From Bacteroidales bacterium (GTDB lineage: Bacteria; Bacteroidota; Bacteroidia; Bacteroidales; F082): a DNA stretch of 64,000 nt. The notes beneath the pieces were generated by a model. The model made no database searches and was not told where the DNA came from. It saw only the letters and a program-made list of their open reading frames with translations. A program made the translations under genes and the position numbers. The DNA lies in contig JABFQW010000018.1 of assembly GCA_013141455.1 (NCBI GenBank), positions 38,389-102,388 of the forward strand, given 5' to 3'. This document shows, one piece after another, positions 55,548-64,000 of the stretch. How positions within the stretch are numbered: position 1 is the stretch's first letter; each line of letters opens with the position of its first letter.

Positions 55548-56393
55548 ATGATTAAAAGACTTGTATTCCTGTTGTTAGTCGTTATTCAATCTGCCGGTAT
55601 TATTGCCCAGCATGATGCTAACAGTTCACACCGATCGAAGTATGATGCGAATGACCATAAATTAGCTCTGGTGGTTCATTATGGATTGTTCAGTAATGTC
55701 AGCAATGACGGCTGGCGTAATTTTGTAAGTACATATAATGAGTCCACCAAACCCGTTACACCACTGACAGATTTTAACAACAAACTGAATGTTGATCTGG
55801 GTCTGAGGTATGGATCACAAAAAATATATTTGGTTTTATTGTGGCAACACACACACAATCAGTGCGAAGCAGGTTTTGCTTTTCAGGAATCGCGTCGCTT
55901 CGATTTTATATCCAATACGATTGCCATGGGTGCGGGATTCCGGCTTTTAAAACTAATGCATGAAAGATTAAATACTTATGGAATTGCGAATCTGCGCTTT
56001 GGCGGTCATTCAAGAATTGTTTCAAGCTATGTGTATCGTGATGGATTCCAGAGTGTTGGAAGTGACAAAGATTTAAATGGAACCTATTTGAACTCAGGTG
56101 TATTGGGAAATGAGTTGGGTATTCTCATCAACTATCGCCTTTACAGGGGTTTAAAACTGGAGTTTCAGGCTATACGGCAATCAAGTAATCGGATAGCACC
56201 CAGTGATTGGGGCGATATTTCTAATTACAAAGCATTGAATACGGGGAATAATTTTGGGATGTTGACACTGCCCGAAGATTACAAAACCTATATGGAAATG
56301 GGTGGAGCCGAATATGTTTTGGCTAATAAGAAATATATTAAATCCGATTTCAGAGGGTATAAAATGTCGGTTGGATTAAGTCTATTATTCTAA
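55548..56393 (+). CDS. putative outer-membrane beta-barrel protein
   Basis: This 281-aa protein has a signal peptide (1-20, ending IIAQ). Alternating beta strands and Gly/aromatic residues and a C-terminus ending in Phe (MSVGLSLLF) indicate a small outer-membrane barrel. An N-terminal HxxNSSHRSKYDANDHK segment is His/Asp-rich. I do not recognise the family. The next gene begins 15 nt later, so the two are probably co-transcribed. Confidence 0.6.
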   Translation: MIKRLVFLLLVVIQSAGIIAQHDANSSHRSKYDANDHKLALVVHYGLFSNVSNDGWRNFVSTYNESTKPVTPLTDFNNKLNVDLGLRYGSQKIYLVLLWQHTHNQCEAGFAFQESRRFDFISNTIAMGAGFRLLKLMHERLNTYGIANLRFGGHSRIVSSYVYRDGFQSVGSDKDLNGTYLNSGVLGNELGILINYRLYRGLKLEFQAIRQSSNRIAPSDWGDISNYKALNTGNNFGMLTLPEDYKTYMEMGGAEYVLANKKYIKSDFRGYKMSVGLSLLF

Positions 56394-56408
56394 AAATATA
56401 ATAATACA

Positions 56409-56897
56409 GTGATGAAAAAAATTGCATTCATTTCCATTATTTTGATTTTCTTGAGCTTTGGTTGCGCCAAAAAGGGCACACTTTATCCGGAATACTGGAT
56501 CAAACACGAAGCAGGTTCTTACACCGTACAAAGCGTTCAAACAATTACTTACGAGGATAATCTTATTAAAAGTGATTCTACCATAAGTGGTGACAATACG
56601 GTTTTTGTACTTAGCGATGCCGGTGGCGATGGAACGGGTTTCCCGATGGAGATAAACGGATCGTGGAAGCCATATTTTTTTAATAATACTTATGGAGAAT
56701 ACGCCTGGACGGTGGAAAACGATGACAAAAGGCTTACATTAGGTTATACCGATCCGAGTGTAGGTTTTTTTGCCCTGGCAAGCCTGACTGTGGATAATAT
56801 GGGCAAGAAAAGTCAAAAATGGCATTATATCTGGTCTTACACTGCCGATGGTGTTGACAACTATATGCATCAGATTATTACCGTAAAAAGTAACTGA
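56409..56897 (+). CDS. small lipoprotein of unknown function
   Basis: This 162-aa lipoprotein has a clear lipobox (LSFGC, Cys19). The rest is beta-rich with conserved Trp/Tyr (YPEYWIKHEAGSY, YAWTVENDDKRLTLGY, WHYIWSYT), suggesting a calycin-like or beta-sandwich fold; the exact family is unclear. It is probably co-expressed with the outer-membrane protein upstream. It converges with the alpha-amylase gene, whose stop lies 25 nt away. Confidence 0.6.
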   Translation: MMKKIAFISIILIFLSFGCAKKGTLYPEYWIKHEAGSYTVQSVQTITYEDNLIKSDSTISGDNTVFVLSDAGGDGTGFPMEINGSWKPYFFNNTYGEYAWTVENDDKRLTLGYTDPSVGFFALASLTVDNMGKKSQKWHYIWSYTADGVDNYMHQIITVKSN

Positions 56898-56922
56898 CCG
56901 GTCTCTGCTGAAAAATGTACTA

Positions 56923-58641
56923 CTAAGGCTTTTTAGCAATTGGATGTAAATGAAGTATCGCGATTTCTAACGGTTGAAGTTTGAGTTGCAATCCCGGATT
57001 TATCAGGGTTTCTGATTCAAAGGGTATTGATTTTTCTTTATCAAGGAGGTTTTCAGCCATCCAACTATTTTGATGATCATCATGAAGGCCGGCCAATTTG
57101 ATCGCATCTTCAGGAATATTGACTCGCATCCGGCGACTTTCGGTCCGGTGGAAGTTGGCCACCACAAGGATTTTCAGGGTATTGGTATATCGTAAAAAAG
57201 CATACACAAACCGTGGATCAAACTCGGTAAACCATGGATTTGCCCACATCAGGTCGTAGAAGTCACCTCTGCTGAACGCTTCATTCGCAAGGCGAAGACG
57301 AAGTATTTTTTTATAAAAAGCAAACAGTTTCTTCTGTTCCTTTTCCATGTTCTTTCCATCGAATTTTCCTCCGTTCATCCACTTTTGGTGTTGCGGCATG
57401 GTGCAATAATCGAAAATGGAAGTGCGGCCATCATCACCACTATAACCGATGGTTCCTTCGGCCTGTTCGCCGCTTTCCTGTCCGTTATATATCATGAAAG
57501 GTCCACGATGCATGAGCGCCGAAACAGCTACAGCCGGCAATGCCGCGAAGGGATCACCAACAAAATGTCTTGAAGCAAGCCTTTCCTCATCATGGTTCTC
57601 CACGAAACGTAACATTTTGTCGTCAAGACCATTGAGCATTTTCCAACAGATACTGACTGATTCGGTAGCATGGCCAAAACGCAACACATCATTCATGCGG
57701 TTATACATCCCGACTTTGTCGTAGAGAAAGTCGAAACCGGCATCAACAAAGGATTTATAAAGATGCGGCTGGTAAATCTCTGCAATAAATATCAATTTTG
57801 GAAATTTGTTTTTTATTGAAGGAATCATCCAGGCAAAGAAATCGACAGGAATCATTTCGGCCATATCTACCCTGAAACCATCCACACCCATTTCGGACCA
57901 GTATGCGATAATATGCAGCATCTTTTTCCAGGTATCAGGCTCGGTATCACCTTCAGCTAACTGATTGATTTCATAATCAAAACCATAGTTCAGTTTGATG
58001 GTTTCGTACCAGTCATTAAGCGTGGGACTGGCCGTGAAACAATCATTTCCGGTTGCTTTTGCCGGAAATTCATTGAAAGCTGGTTCAATATAAAATGGTT
58101 CAGTCGAAATCCTGGGCGATACAAAGGACTCACCCGGCAGATAATAGAAATTATTGTCTCTTCTGAAACGCTGGCTTGTATTGTCGTTTTCGCCGAAATC
58201 AATTACTCCGGCTGGTTTGGCTATTGATTTGTATCCACGCGCCAGATGATTGGGAACGAAATCGATGATTACTTTCAGTTTTTGCTGATGAATACGGTCA
58301 ATAAACTCACGAAATTCCTGCATTCGATGGGCTACATCGTTTGCCAGATCAGGATCGACATCATAATAATCGCAAATGGCATAAGGCGAACCGGCCCTGC
58401 CTTTCACCACGGACGGATTGCTTTCGGGAATTCCAAATTGAGAATAGGCTGTGAGCGAAGCATGACGTATGATACCAGTTAACCAGATATGGGTAATCCC
58501 CAGATTTTTGATGGCTGCGATGGCCTCAACCGAAACATCAGTAAATTTACCACAACCATTTTGCTCTATCGTTCCATCGATTACAGTCTGCTGTTTTGTG
58601 TTTCCAAACAGACGTGGAAAAAGCTGGTAGATATTTATCAT
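56923..58641 (-). CDS. GH13 alpha-amylase family protein, cytoplasmic
   Basis: This is a 572-aa protein from the ATG at 58641 (MINIYQLFPRLFG). The 12 extra residues in the longer frame come from a tandem repeat upstream and were left out. The GH13 core has IDFVPNHLAR (region I), nucleophile Asp in GFRVDMAEM, Glu in IFIAEIYQPH and the third Asp in FVENHDEERL. There is no signal peptide, so it acts on intracellular alpha-glucan. It lies in the same direction as the uridine-kinase-like gene, separated by a repeat. A link to glycogen breakdown is likely. Confidence 0.85.
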   Translation of the reverse strand: MINIYQLFPRLFGNTKQQTVIDGTIEQNGCGKFTDVSVEAIAAIKNLGITHIWLTGIIRHASLTAYSQFGIPESNPSVVKGRAGSPYAICDYYDVDPDLANDVAHRMQEFREFIDRIHQQKLKVIIDFVPNHLARGYKSIAKPAGVIDFGENDNTSQRFRRDNNFYYLPGESFVSPRISTEPFYIEPAFNEFPAKATGNDCFTASPTLNDWYETIKLNYGFDYEINQLAEGDTEPDTWKKMLHIIAYWSEMGVDGFRVDMAEMIPVDFFAWMIPSIKNKFPKLIFIAEIYQPHLYKSFVDAGFDFLYDKVGMYNRMNDVLRFGHATESVSICWKMLNGLDDKMLRFVENHDEERLASRHFVGDPFAALPAVAVSALMHRGPFMIYNGQESGEQAEGTIGYSGDDGRTSIFDYCTMPQHQKWMNGGKFDGKNMEKEQKKLFAFYKKILRLRLANEAFSRGDFYDLMWANPWFTEFDPRFVYAFLRYTNTLKILVVANFHRTESRRMRVNIPEDAIKLAGLHDDHQNSWMAENLLDKEKSIPFESETLINPGLQLKLQPLEIAILHLHPIAKKP

Positions 58642-58644
58642 TTT

Positions 58645-58750
58645 ACAAAATTTCAAAATGCAAAATGCAAAGTTCAAAATGCAAAATGGTCGAAAATACT
58701 ACGTGTCTCATTAAATTAACCAATCAATTTGATAATTGCATTTTGCATTA
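58645..58750. repeat. ATGCAAAATGCA direct and inverted repeats between two genes
   Basis: ATGCAAAATGCA at 58658-58669, near-copies around 58670-58687, and the reverse complement at 58738-58749 form a dispersed-type intergenic palindrome. Its right arm supplies the stop codon of the uridine-kinase-like gene and its left arm produces a false N-terminal extension of the amylase. Confidence 0.65.
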
Positions 58751-59383
58751 CAGGATTTTCACTTCATATTCCATGCTGATCAGCACAGTTGCTTTATTTT
58801 TCAATGCCTGCACTTCCTGATGTTCTTTTTCGAGCACCTGCATACGGTACTCATTCTGAGGTTCTTTGCCACGTACTACCTGTGCTTTTTTTGTTTCGTG
58901 GTAGGTGAGTTCGATAAAAATACTGACATCAACATCGTCCACCTTGATGGCATACAATCCATCGATGATCAGCATATCGACACTTTTGTAATCGGTGGTA
59001 AGTTGATCAACCTGTTCGGTTACCAGATCAACACATGGACCGGTTGAAACCTTTCCGTTTTTAAACTCGCTGATGTTGCGATTGATAGTTGCCCAATCGT
59101 ATTCGCCCGGCCCGACAACCTTTTGAATGCCATTGGTTTTGCGCCATTCGGTGCGTTCGAGCGGAAGAATGCGGTAGTAATTATCAATATGAAGTGGCTT
59201 GGCGATGATGCCATGTTTGCGCAGGCCTTTGGCAATCACATGAGCCAGTTCCGATTTTCCGGAGCCAGACTCTCCCGAGATGCCCACCATCATCTTTGGT
59301 TTCGGGGTTTTTAATATGAATTCGATAATCGCTTCACCGGCTTTCTGATGTTTCTCGGTGATGAGTAGTACGTCTCCTAACAT
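58748..59383 (-). CDS. uridine kinase-like P-loop phosphotransferase
   Basis: This is a 211-aa protein from the ATG at 59383 (MLGDVLLITEKH); the upstream extension reads through a repeat region. The P-loop GISGESGSGKSEL stands near residue 35. LHIDNYYR resembles the PRK/uridine kinase motif, with LIIDGLYAI as the Walker B region. Members of this group phosphorylate uridine or related small molecules. Here the short length and sequence suggest a nonclassical substrate. It lies next to the amylase gene on the same strand. Confidence 0.75.
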   Translation of the reverse strand: MLGDVLLITEKHQKAGEAIIEFILKTPKPKMMVGISGESGSGKSELAHVIAKGLRKHGIIAKPLHIDNYYRILPLERTEWRKTNGIQKVVGPGEYDWATINRNISEFKNGKVSTGPCVDLVTEQVDQLTTDYKSVDMLIIDGLYAIKVDDVDVSIFIELTYHETKKAQVVRGKEPQNEYRMQVLEKEHQEVQALKNKATVLISMEYEVKIL

Positions 59384-59866
59384 GCTTTTGATTTTTGTGG
59401 TAAAGATACAATTTTTCGGAGGTTGGAGGTTGATGACCCGATGTGGGAAGCAGGAAGCGCGAAGTTGGTAGTTCGAAGCTGAAAAAAATATCCGAATTAT
59501 AGCCACTATGTCAGTTTATTCAACAACTTCCGTTAAGACCGTTTTTAGAGAAAAATCACCTATAAAATTATGGAATAGCTTCGATTTACAGGTTGCTGTT
59601 TTGTTTGATAAAAATTAAGGGTAAAAATCGTAAACCGGCACGAAGAAACAAACTCAAATTATTTGTTTACCCTTATTGGGAACATTTAGTTACTCGCGGT
59701 GCTTTGTGAGAATACTGCCCTATAATTGCAAAGATGCACTATATGATCAAGTAAGAGAATGTAAATCAGTGTGATAAGTCATACTTCTTACATTCTCTTA
59801 AGCAGAATCACCCCGGCTAAATCAGATTAGCGGTTTTTATCAACGTGAGATTAATCAGGAATTACA
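59384..59866. other. intergenic region with GAAGTTGG-type repeat and hairpin
   Basis: No gene was found in these 483 bases. A short stretch at about 59438-59480 resembles the GTTCGGAGTT element at 7631. An inverted repeat lies at 59752-59800. The sequence between them has no open frame. Confidence 0.5.
59752..59800. repeat. 13-bp inverted repeat hairpin
   Basis: TAAGAGAATGTAA (59752-59764) and its exact reverse complement (59788-59800) flank 23 nt that can pair partly within itself. It lies about 65 nt beyond the stop of the SRPBCC gene, so a terminator for that gene is the simplest reading. Confidence 0.55.
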
Positions 59867-60505
59867 TTACTTTTTCCCTTCCACATAACTTTCCAGCACC
59901 TTTCCACCAAATTTTTCGATTAATTGCCTGGCGATATCACCATTTAAGGATTGTTCAAAAGCAGTGATATTCATTTTCAGCATCACTTCGTTTTCGGCAT
60001 TGAAGTGCATATCCCAGGTAAAGATGGTTTTATTCCCGGCGGCTTCGAGGGTAATCAAACCAAGCGATTGTTGTAATCCGAATACATTGGGTTCTTCGGC
60101 CATTGAAGCCAGACCCTGATTGGGTTCGTACCATTTCACAATTTCGTTATGCGTTGTTTCCTCACCGCCATCTTCCATCGGCAGAAAATGACAGGTAAAT
60201 GCTGTGCAATTACCCGAACTATCATGCTGTGAATCTACTTTTCGGAGGCCAGCGCTGTATTCGGGCATTCGTTCCGGATGGCCTACCAGCGCCCACACAT
60301 CCGGTGCAGAGGCATTTAACTCCAATCTGACACGGGTCCTCAACGGACTACTCACGAATTGGCCGGCTGTCGGTTGAACCTTATCGATTACCTGTTGTTC
60401 CATTTTCCCTTTCGGATTTGATTGTTGGGCATAACCGACATAATTGCTTGTACATGAAATTGTTAAAACGAACATCAGCCTGGTGATTAATTTTACTTTT
60501 TGCAT
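59867..60505 (-). CDS. secreted SRPBCC-domain protein
   Basis: This 212-aa protein has a signal peptide (about 1-25). The SRPBCC/polyketide cyclase-like domain occupies residues about 55-205 (VRLELNASAPDVWALVGHPERMPEYSAGL, FTCHFLPMEDGGEE and C-terminal LKMNITAFEQSLNGDIARQLIEKFGG). It is a small hydrophobic-ligand-binding fold; the ligand is unknown. It stands apart from the next cluster by about 195 nt. A -7 match (TACTTTTG on the minus strand, near 60531-60538) lies just before it. Confidence 0.75.
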   Translation of the reverse strand: MQKVKLITRLMFVLTISCTSNYVGYAQQSNPKGKMEQQVIDKVQPTAGQFVSSPLRTRVRLELNASAPDVWALVGHPERMPEYSAGLRKVDSQHDSSGNCTAFTCHFLPMEDGGEETTHNEIVKWYEPNQGLASMAEEPNVFGLQQSLGLITLEAAGNKTIFTWDMHFNAENEVMLKMNITAFEQSLNGDIARQLIEKFGGKVLESYVEGKK

Positions 60506-60700
60506 TTTTTTTGATTTTTAATGAGTGGCAAAAGTAAAGGGCCGTTGTGACAAAGGTATGTCAGGGGTTCAAACAATTATCAAATAAAACTGCCTCATCT
60601 TATAAGGTTGGAAAACTTACAATTCGGTCATTTTCGTTGATTCTGAATCATCCCGATAGTAACTGCTAAGTTCTATGTATCAATGGCTGTCGTTTTAAAA

Positions 60701-61393
60701 TTAACAGAATCCCGGGAATTTTCTGCAAAGTCCACCAAACAGATGAGAAAACAGTAGTTTTGGTAACGCAACAATAAAGTCAAAGCCGGCGTCCCAACCT
60801 GCCCGTTTAAAAACTTTGTATTCCACAGGAATATTCGGTAATGGCAACATCGACCATTTTTGTCGGATTGGTTTTTGAGTTATTCTGAATTCGTGCATCG
60901 CTTTTTGCAAATCGCTGGCATTATTCCATTCGTCTTTAAAAATCACCAACCTGTTCGTGTCGATAATAAAAACCATATTTGGTAAGGCACCGAGAATTTT
61001 ATGCACGGTTCCGTTTATGTCATCAATGATAATGGTCCTGTTTTCTATTTTATCTTCGCTATTCAGCCTGTTGGCTAAATCACATTTTTCATGCATACTG
61101 CTGTGTGCCTGTATTGATTTTCCCGGATGAGCTTCCCGTACATAAAGCAACAGAAAATTAAAATCTGTAACTTCCTTTGCGAGCTGGTTCATCGCTTTCT
61201 CTTGTCCGGCAAACATTCCGCAACTTAAACTCCCTGTTTCAAGTACGATTGGTTTGTCTAAAAAGTCGGAAATTGATTTTGTTTTACCATCCAGATTTAC
61301 TACCGTAAAATTTGGAATGATTTCGCCACTTCTGATACCAGTCGAATGCAGAAGGTCGTACTCCTTGTTTTTGAATTTTGGGTAATTATACAT
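60701..61393 (-). CDS. iodothyronine deiodinase-like thioredoxin-fold protein
   Basis: This 230-aa protein has a thioredoxin-fold core. IVLETGSLSCGMFAGQE places a Cys where deiodinases carry selenocysteine or Cys, and LLLYVREAHPGK matches the deiodinase-family Y(I/V)xEAHP motif. The bacterial relatives are redox proteins of unknown substrate. It lacks a signal peptide. It is the last gene of a four-gene minus-strand cluster and begins 2 nt after the NmrA gene. Confidence 0.7.
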   Translation of the reverse strand: MYNYPKFKNKEYDLLHSTGIRSGEIIPNFTVVNLDGKTKSISDFLDKPIVLETGSLSCGMFAGQEKAMNQLAKEVTDFNFLLLYVREAHPGKSIQAHSSMHEKCDLANRLNSEDKIENRTIIIDDINGTVHKILGALPNMVFIIDTNRLVIFKDEWNNASDLQKAMHEFRITQKPIRQKWSMLPLPNIPVEYKVFKRAGWDAGFDFIVALPKLLFSHLFGGLCRKFPGFC

Positions 61394-61395
61394 GA

Positions 61396-62391
61396 TTATT
61401 GGTTATATTTTTCTAATTCCTGAATAGTTGGGATAGCTTGTAATGGCAGCGCCAACATTTTTTTCATTGCCTGAAACCAATTTGAGAAATTGCGTATCCT
61501 GTATGGAGAATTGTTTACATATCTTCTCACAATCCTCTCAAAATCATCGGGTTCTTTGCCGGTTAGTTCCTTTACAATGTTCGTAGTGCCGTCAATATCG
61601 AAGCTGTTATGCTGATATTCTTTCATATAATGCCGCACCTGCGAAATTGAAAAATTGTCTAATCCCATCTCTTTTGCGAAAAAGAACGCGGCTTTCAGAA
61701 ACATCCATTCCGGAATATCGAAATACCTGACTTTATTTCCGGTGACTTTCGAAAATATTGCGGCCATTTCCCTGCCTGACAGGGATTTGGGCCCTGTGGG
61801 ACGTAATCGTTTTCCAATATAAGGTTTCGGATTTTTAAGTAAGGCTGCAATCACCAATCCCAGATCTTCGTTTGAGATAGCGGGATTTTTACCCTTTCCA
61901 AAAGGTAAAGGCATCAAACCCAATTGATTGGCAAATTCGGTTACAAAGAAAGTATTGTCGGCGAAAAAACCTGGTATTAATTGAATCACGTTTAATCCCG
62001 ATTGCTCATATTCGTGATACGATGCCTTAATATCGTTCGTGTGTATGCTTCCCTGCTCATCAAATTCTGCCAGCCATTGTCCCATATTTACAATGGCTTC
62101 AATGTTGTTTTCTCTGGCACAACGGATAAACATTTTCGTGTTTTCGAACAAACCCGGGACAAACGGATGGCAATAATACACACGAGTTGTATCTTTCAAC
62201 GCCTCAGATAATTGAGCGTAATCAGTCAAATCTCCAAGATAAATTTCTGCGCCTGCTTTTTCTAATTCTAATGCTCTGGTATTTCGCGAACGTACATATA
62301 TTTTAACAGGATAACCATCGTTCAATAAATGAGTTGCGGCCTGAAAACCCGTTTTTCCTGTTGCCGATGTTATCAATATTTTCTCTTTCAT
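61396..62391 (-). CDS. NmrA-like NAD(P)-binding protein
   Basis: This 331-aa Rossmann-fold protein has the N-terminal motif TSATGKTGFQAATHLL (GxxGxxG-type), IYVRSRNTRALELEKAG and GDLTDYAQL, as in the NmrA/atypical SDR group. The active-site Tyr/Lys of classical SDRs is not evident, so it may be a redox sensor or a reductase. It begins 3 nt after the membrane-protein gene and ends 2 nt before the deiodinase-like gene, so all three are one transcription unit. Confidence 0.8.
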   Translation of the reverse strand: MKEKILITSATGKTGFQAATHLLNDGYPVKIYVRSRNTRALELEKAGAEIYLGDLTDYAQLSEALKDTTRVYYCHPFVPGLFENTKMFIRCARENNIEAIVNMGQWLAEFDEQGSIHTNDIKASYHEYEQSGLNVIQLIPGFFADNTFFVTEFANQLGLMPLPFGKGKNPAISNEDLGLVIAALLKNPKPYIGKRLRPTGPKSLSGREMAAIFSKVTGNKVRYFDIPEWMFLKAAFFFAKEMGLDNFSISQVRHYMKEYQHNSFDIDGTTNIVKELTGKEPDDFERIVRRYVNNSPYRIRNFSNWFQAMKKMLALPLQAIPTIQELEKYNQ

Positions 62392-62394
62392 TTC

Positions 62395-63075
62395 TTAATG
62401 GGTTTTGTCGTATAAAAGTTGACGGATTAACGCCAGATGTGAAAACAATACCAACGGTACTATCACTGCCGGTAACAATACAAATGGAAATTGCAGAATA
62501 GCAATATTGGGTTGTTCAAAAGCAAATTGCTGAAATACCCCTGGCAACGATAATACTGCATTGAAGGCAATATTTAAAAGCAAGGCAAGACAGATAAAAT
62601 TCCAGATAAGCAGAATTGTTTTGCTTAATTTCATTTTTACAAAGCCAAAATAATAAACGATGGGGGCAGTCAGTCCCGAAAAAACGTCAAAGTTTCTGCC
62701 TTCAAAAGTCATGAGTTCAGGGATAGTCTTATGTATAAAAAGCCAAAACAATACCAACTCAACCGGAATCCGGATAATGTGTAATAAGGTAAGCGTATTT
62801 AGCTTCAAATTATCAATAAACTGTTTCCCTTTTTTAGTGTTGAAAAGAACAATAGTCATTACCAATGGTGGTAAAAGAAGGAAAGCAAATCTTGGTGGGA
62901 TTGTATTGGTGATTTTGTAAAAGTCCGAAAGACCAAGAATTGCTTGTACTGCTATCCAAACTGATATAATCTTCAAAAAGGTTTTTGAATAGTTTGTAGC
63001 TTTATAAAAAAGGAATAAACCCAGGAGCAGCGTAAGTCCAAAAGTCAAATAGATGTAATAAGGTAAGTTGTCCAT
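62395..63075 (-). CDS. multi-pass membrane protein of unknown function
   Basis: This is a 226-aa protein with about six or seven hydrophobic helices and short loops (for example PYYIYLTFGLTLLLGLF at the N-terminus and FPFVLLPAVIVPLVLFSHLALI near the C-terminus). No family signature was recognised. It is coupled to the NmrA gene and follows the Crp/Fnr regulator after 68 nt. Confidence 0.6.
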   Translation of the reverse strand: MDNLPYYIYLTFGLTLLLGLFLFYKATNYSKTFLKIISVWIAVQAILGLSDFYKITNTIPPRFAFLLLPPLVMTIVLFNTKKGKQFIDNLKLNTLTLLHIIRIPVELVLFWLFIHKTIPELMTFEGRNFDVFSGLTAPIVYYFGFVKMKLSKTILLIWNFICLALLLNIAFNAVLSLPGVFQQFAFEQPNIAILQFPFVLLPAVIVPLVLFSHLALIRQLLYDKTH

Positions 63076-63143
63076 TGCATTAAATATTTATGATGCAAAG
63101 GAATCGATTGGTAACTGAATAACACTTGCCATTTGGCAAGAAA

Positions 63144-63725
63144 TCATTTTTTCGATGATTCTTTTCTGATTCTGCTCAACGAAGTGTCAGTCATCCCAAG
63201 ATAGGATGCAATATGTTTGAGTTGGGCGTTTCGAAAAATATCTTTGTTGCTGATCATCAGACTTGTGTAACGTTCTTCCGCACTTTTATTTATCATTGCC
63301 AGGGTTCGCTGTTTGTAAGCCGAAAATTCCTTAACCAGCATTGCCCGGCCAAATTCCCTGAATTCAGGTATGGAATGAAAAAGCATATTCAGTCTTTCGA
63401 AGGTGATACTGTAACCATTGCAGTCAGTAACAGCCTGAATGTTTTCGGTAGAGATCGTACGCATAAAAAATGATGAAGCTTCAAAAACCACCCTGTTTTT
63501 TGGATAAAAAAAGGTCGTTACTTCGTTGCCGTTCGTGTCGAAGGTAAATGCTCTCATAAAACCATCGGCTAAAAACAAATAGTCGTTGCTTATTTGGCCT
63601 TCTCTGAGAAAGTAGTCATTTTTAGCAAAGGTTTTTTCTTCAAAATGTTCAGCAATATCTGAAAGTGTTTTTTTTGAAACGGGCAGACAGTTTTGAATGA
63701 AATTTATCAGAGGTTCTTTGTCCAT
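63144..63725 (-). CDS. Crp/Fnr-family transcriptional regulator
   Basis: This 193-aa regulator has an N-terminal cyclic-nucleotide-binding-like domain (FAKNDYFLREGQISNDYLFLADGFMRAF) and a C-terminal winged helix with recognition helix HIASYLGMTDTSLSRIRK. No iron-sulfur Cys cluster of the FNR type is present, so the effector is unknown. It heads the minus-strand group with the membrane, NmrA and deiodinase-like genes and probably regulates them. The sequence between its start and the window edge (63726-64000) shows no gene. Confidence 0.85.
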   Translation of the reverse strand: MDKEPLINFIQNCLPVSKKTLSDIAEHFEEKTFAKNDYFLREGQISNDYLFLADGFMRAFTFDTNGNEVTTFFYPKNRVVFEASSFFMRTISTENIQAVTDCNGYSITFERLNMLFHSIPEFREFGRAMLVKEFSAYKQRTLAMINKSAEERYTSLMISNKDIFRNAQLKHIASYLGMTDTSLSRIRKESSKK

Positions 63726-64000
63726 TTTTGCATGTTCGTTAAATTTCTGTTGTCTTGTTGACGATATTTGCTTTGCTTATTGCTAATAACCAGTTAGTCG
63801 GAAAACACCTTCAAATGATGATTTTTAGTAAAAACTCAGCCATAAAAGTATGAAATAGCAGCGGTATATGGATAGTTGCTTGCTTCGGTTTCCCATTTTA
63901 GAGGAAAGGTTTTGCAACGACTACCTTTGTTATAGGCCGTTCTTCATATTTATAGATAGGAGGGAGATTAGTTTTTTATTAAATTCTATTGTCTTATTTT

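Noticed and set aside
56923..58677. Longer start for the GH13 amylase at 58677
   Set aside because: The 12 added residues come from the ATGCAAAATGC repeat; the family begins at the ATG at 58641.

Overview
The window looks like chromosome of a Bacteroidota bacterium, probably a Bacteroidales or Marinilabiliales-like anaerobe or microaerophile. The evidence is several secreted proteins with type IX secretion (T9SS) C-terminal sorting domains, TonB-dependent receptors with an N-terminal carboxypeptidase-regulatory-like domain, BACON domains, a TPR/LytS-type kinase with a LytTR regulator, and -7 promoter elements of the TAnnTTTG type. No rRNA, tRNA, CRISPR array, transposase or phage gene was seen.

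Layout. 1-2.6 kb: the 3' part of a PaaK-like adenylate-forming enzyme and two small secreted or membrane proteins. 3.0-11.0 kb: a DHOD-like flavoprotein followed by hdrCBA and flxDCBA, a complete FlxABCD-HdrABC NADH dehydrogenase/heterodisulfide-reductase-type complex. 11.0-13.8 kb: a repeat-rich intergenic region and a DUF285-repeat T9SS surface protein. 14.0-20.1 kb (minus strand): phosphate uptake, namely porin, pstS, a lone PhoB-type DNA-binding domain, pstC, pstA, pstB and phoU. 20.6-46.9 kb: an unusual island of surface proteins, with two related TonB-dependent receptors, two beta-helix-like proteins (one ending in a dockerin-like module), three proteins starting with cohesin-like domains, a six-fold AGSFNxW-repeat protein, two small PID-CTERM-like proteins, a PQQ-type propeller and a BNR-type propeller. 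47-52.4 kb: a two-component pair and cydAB. 52.5-59.4 kb: a lipoprotein, a glycogen branching enzyme, two envelope proteins, an intracellular alpha-amylase and a uridine-kinase-like P-loop protein. 59.8-63.7 kb: an SRPBCC protein and a Crp/Fnr - membrane protein - NmrA - deiodinase-like cluster.

Most interesting point. Six genes or operons (pstS, the porin, the beta-helix lipoprotein at 20.6 kb, the receptor at 27.6 kb, the dockerin-like protein at 33.4 kb and the small secreted protein at 41.5 kb) each carry upstream a contiguous array of 11-bp units of the form (T/G/A)TAAY-N6, ending 4-5 nt before a TAnnTTTG-like -7 element. Some units are shared between promoters (TTAACAATTTG, and close variants of TTAAYATTCAG). 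This is the geometry of a PHO box. Inside the pst operon lies a 101-aa PhoB/OmpR-type winged helix with no receiver domain. My reading is that the 14-41 kb region is a phosphate-starvation regulon joining Pst uptake to a cohesin/dockerin-like, T9SS-exported surface apparatus. The arrays are seen directly in the sequence; the regulator and the physiology are inference.
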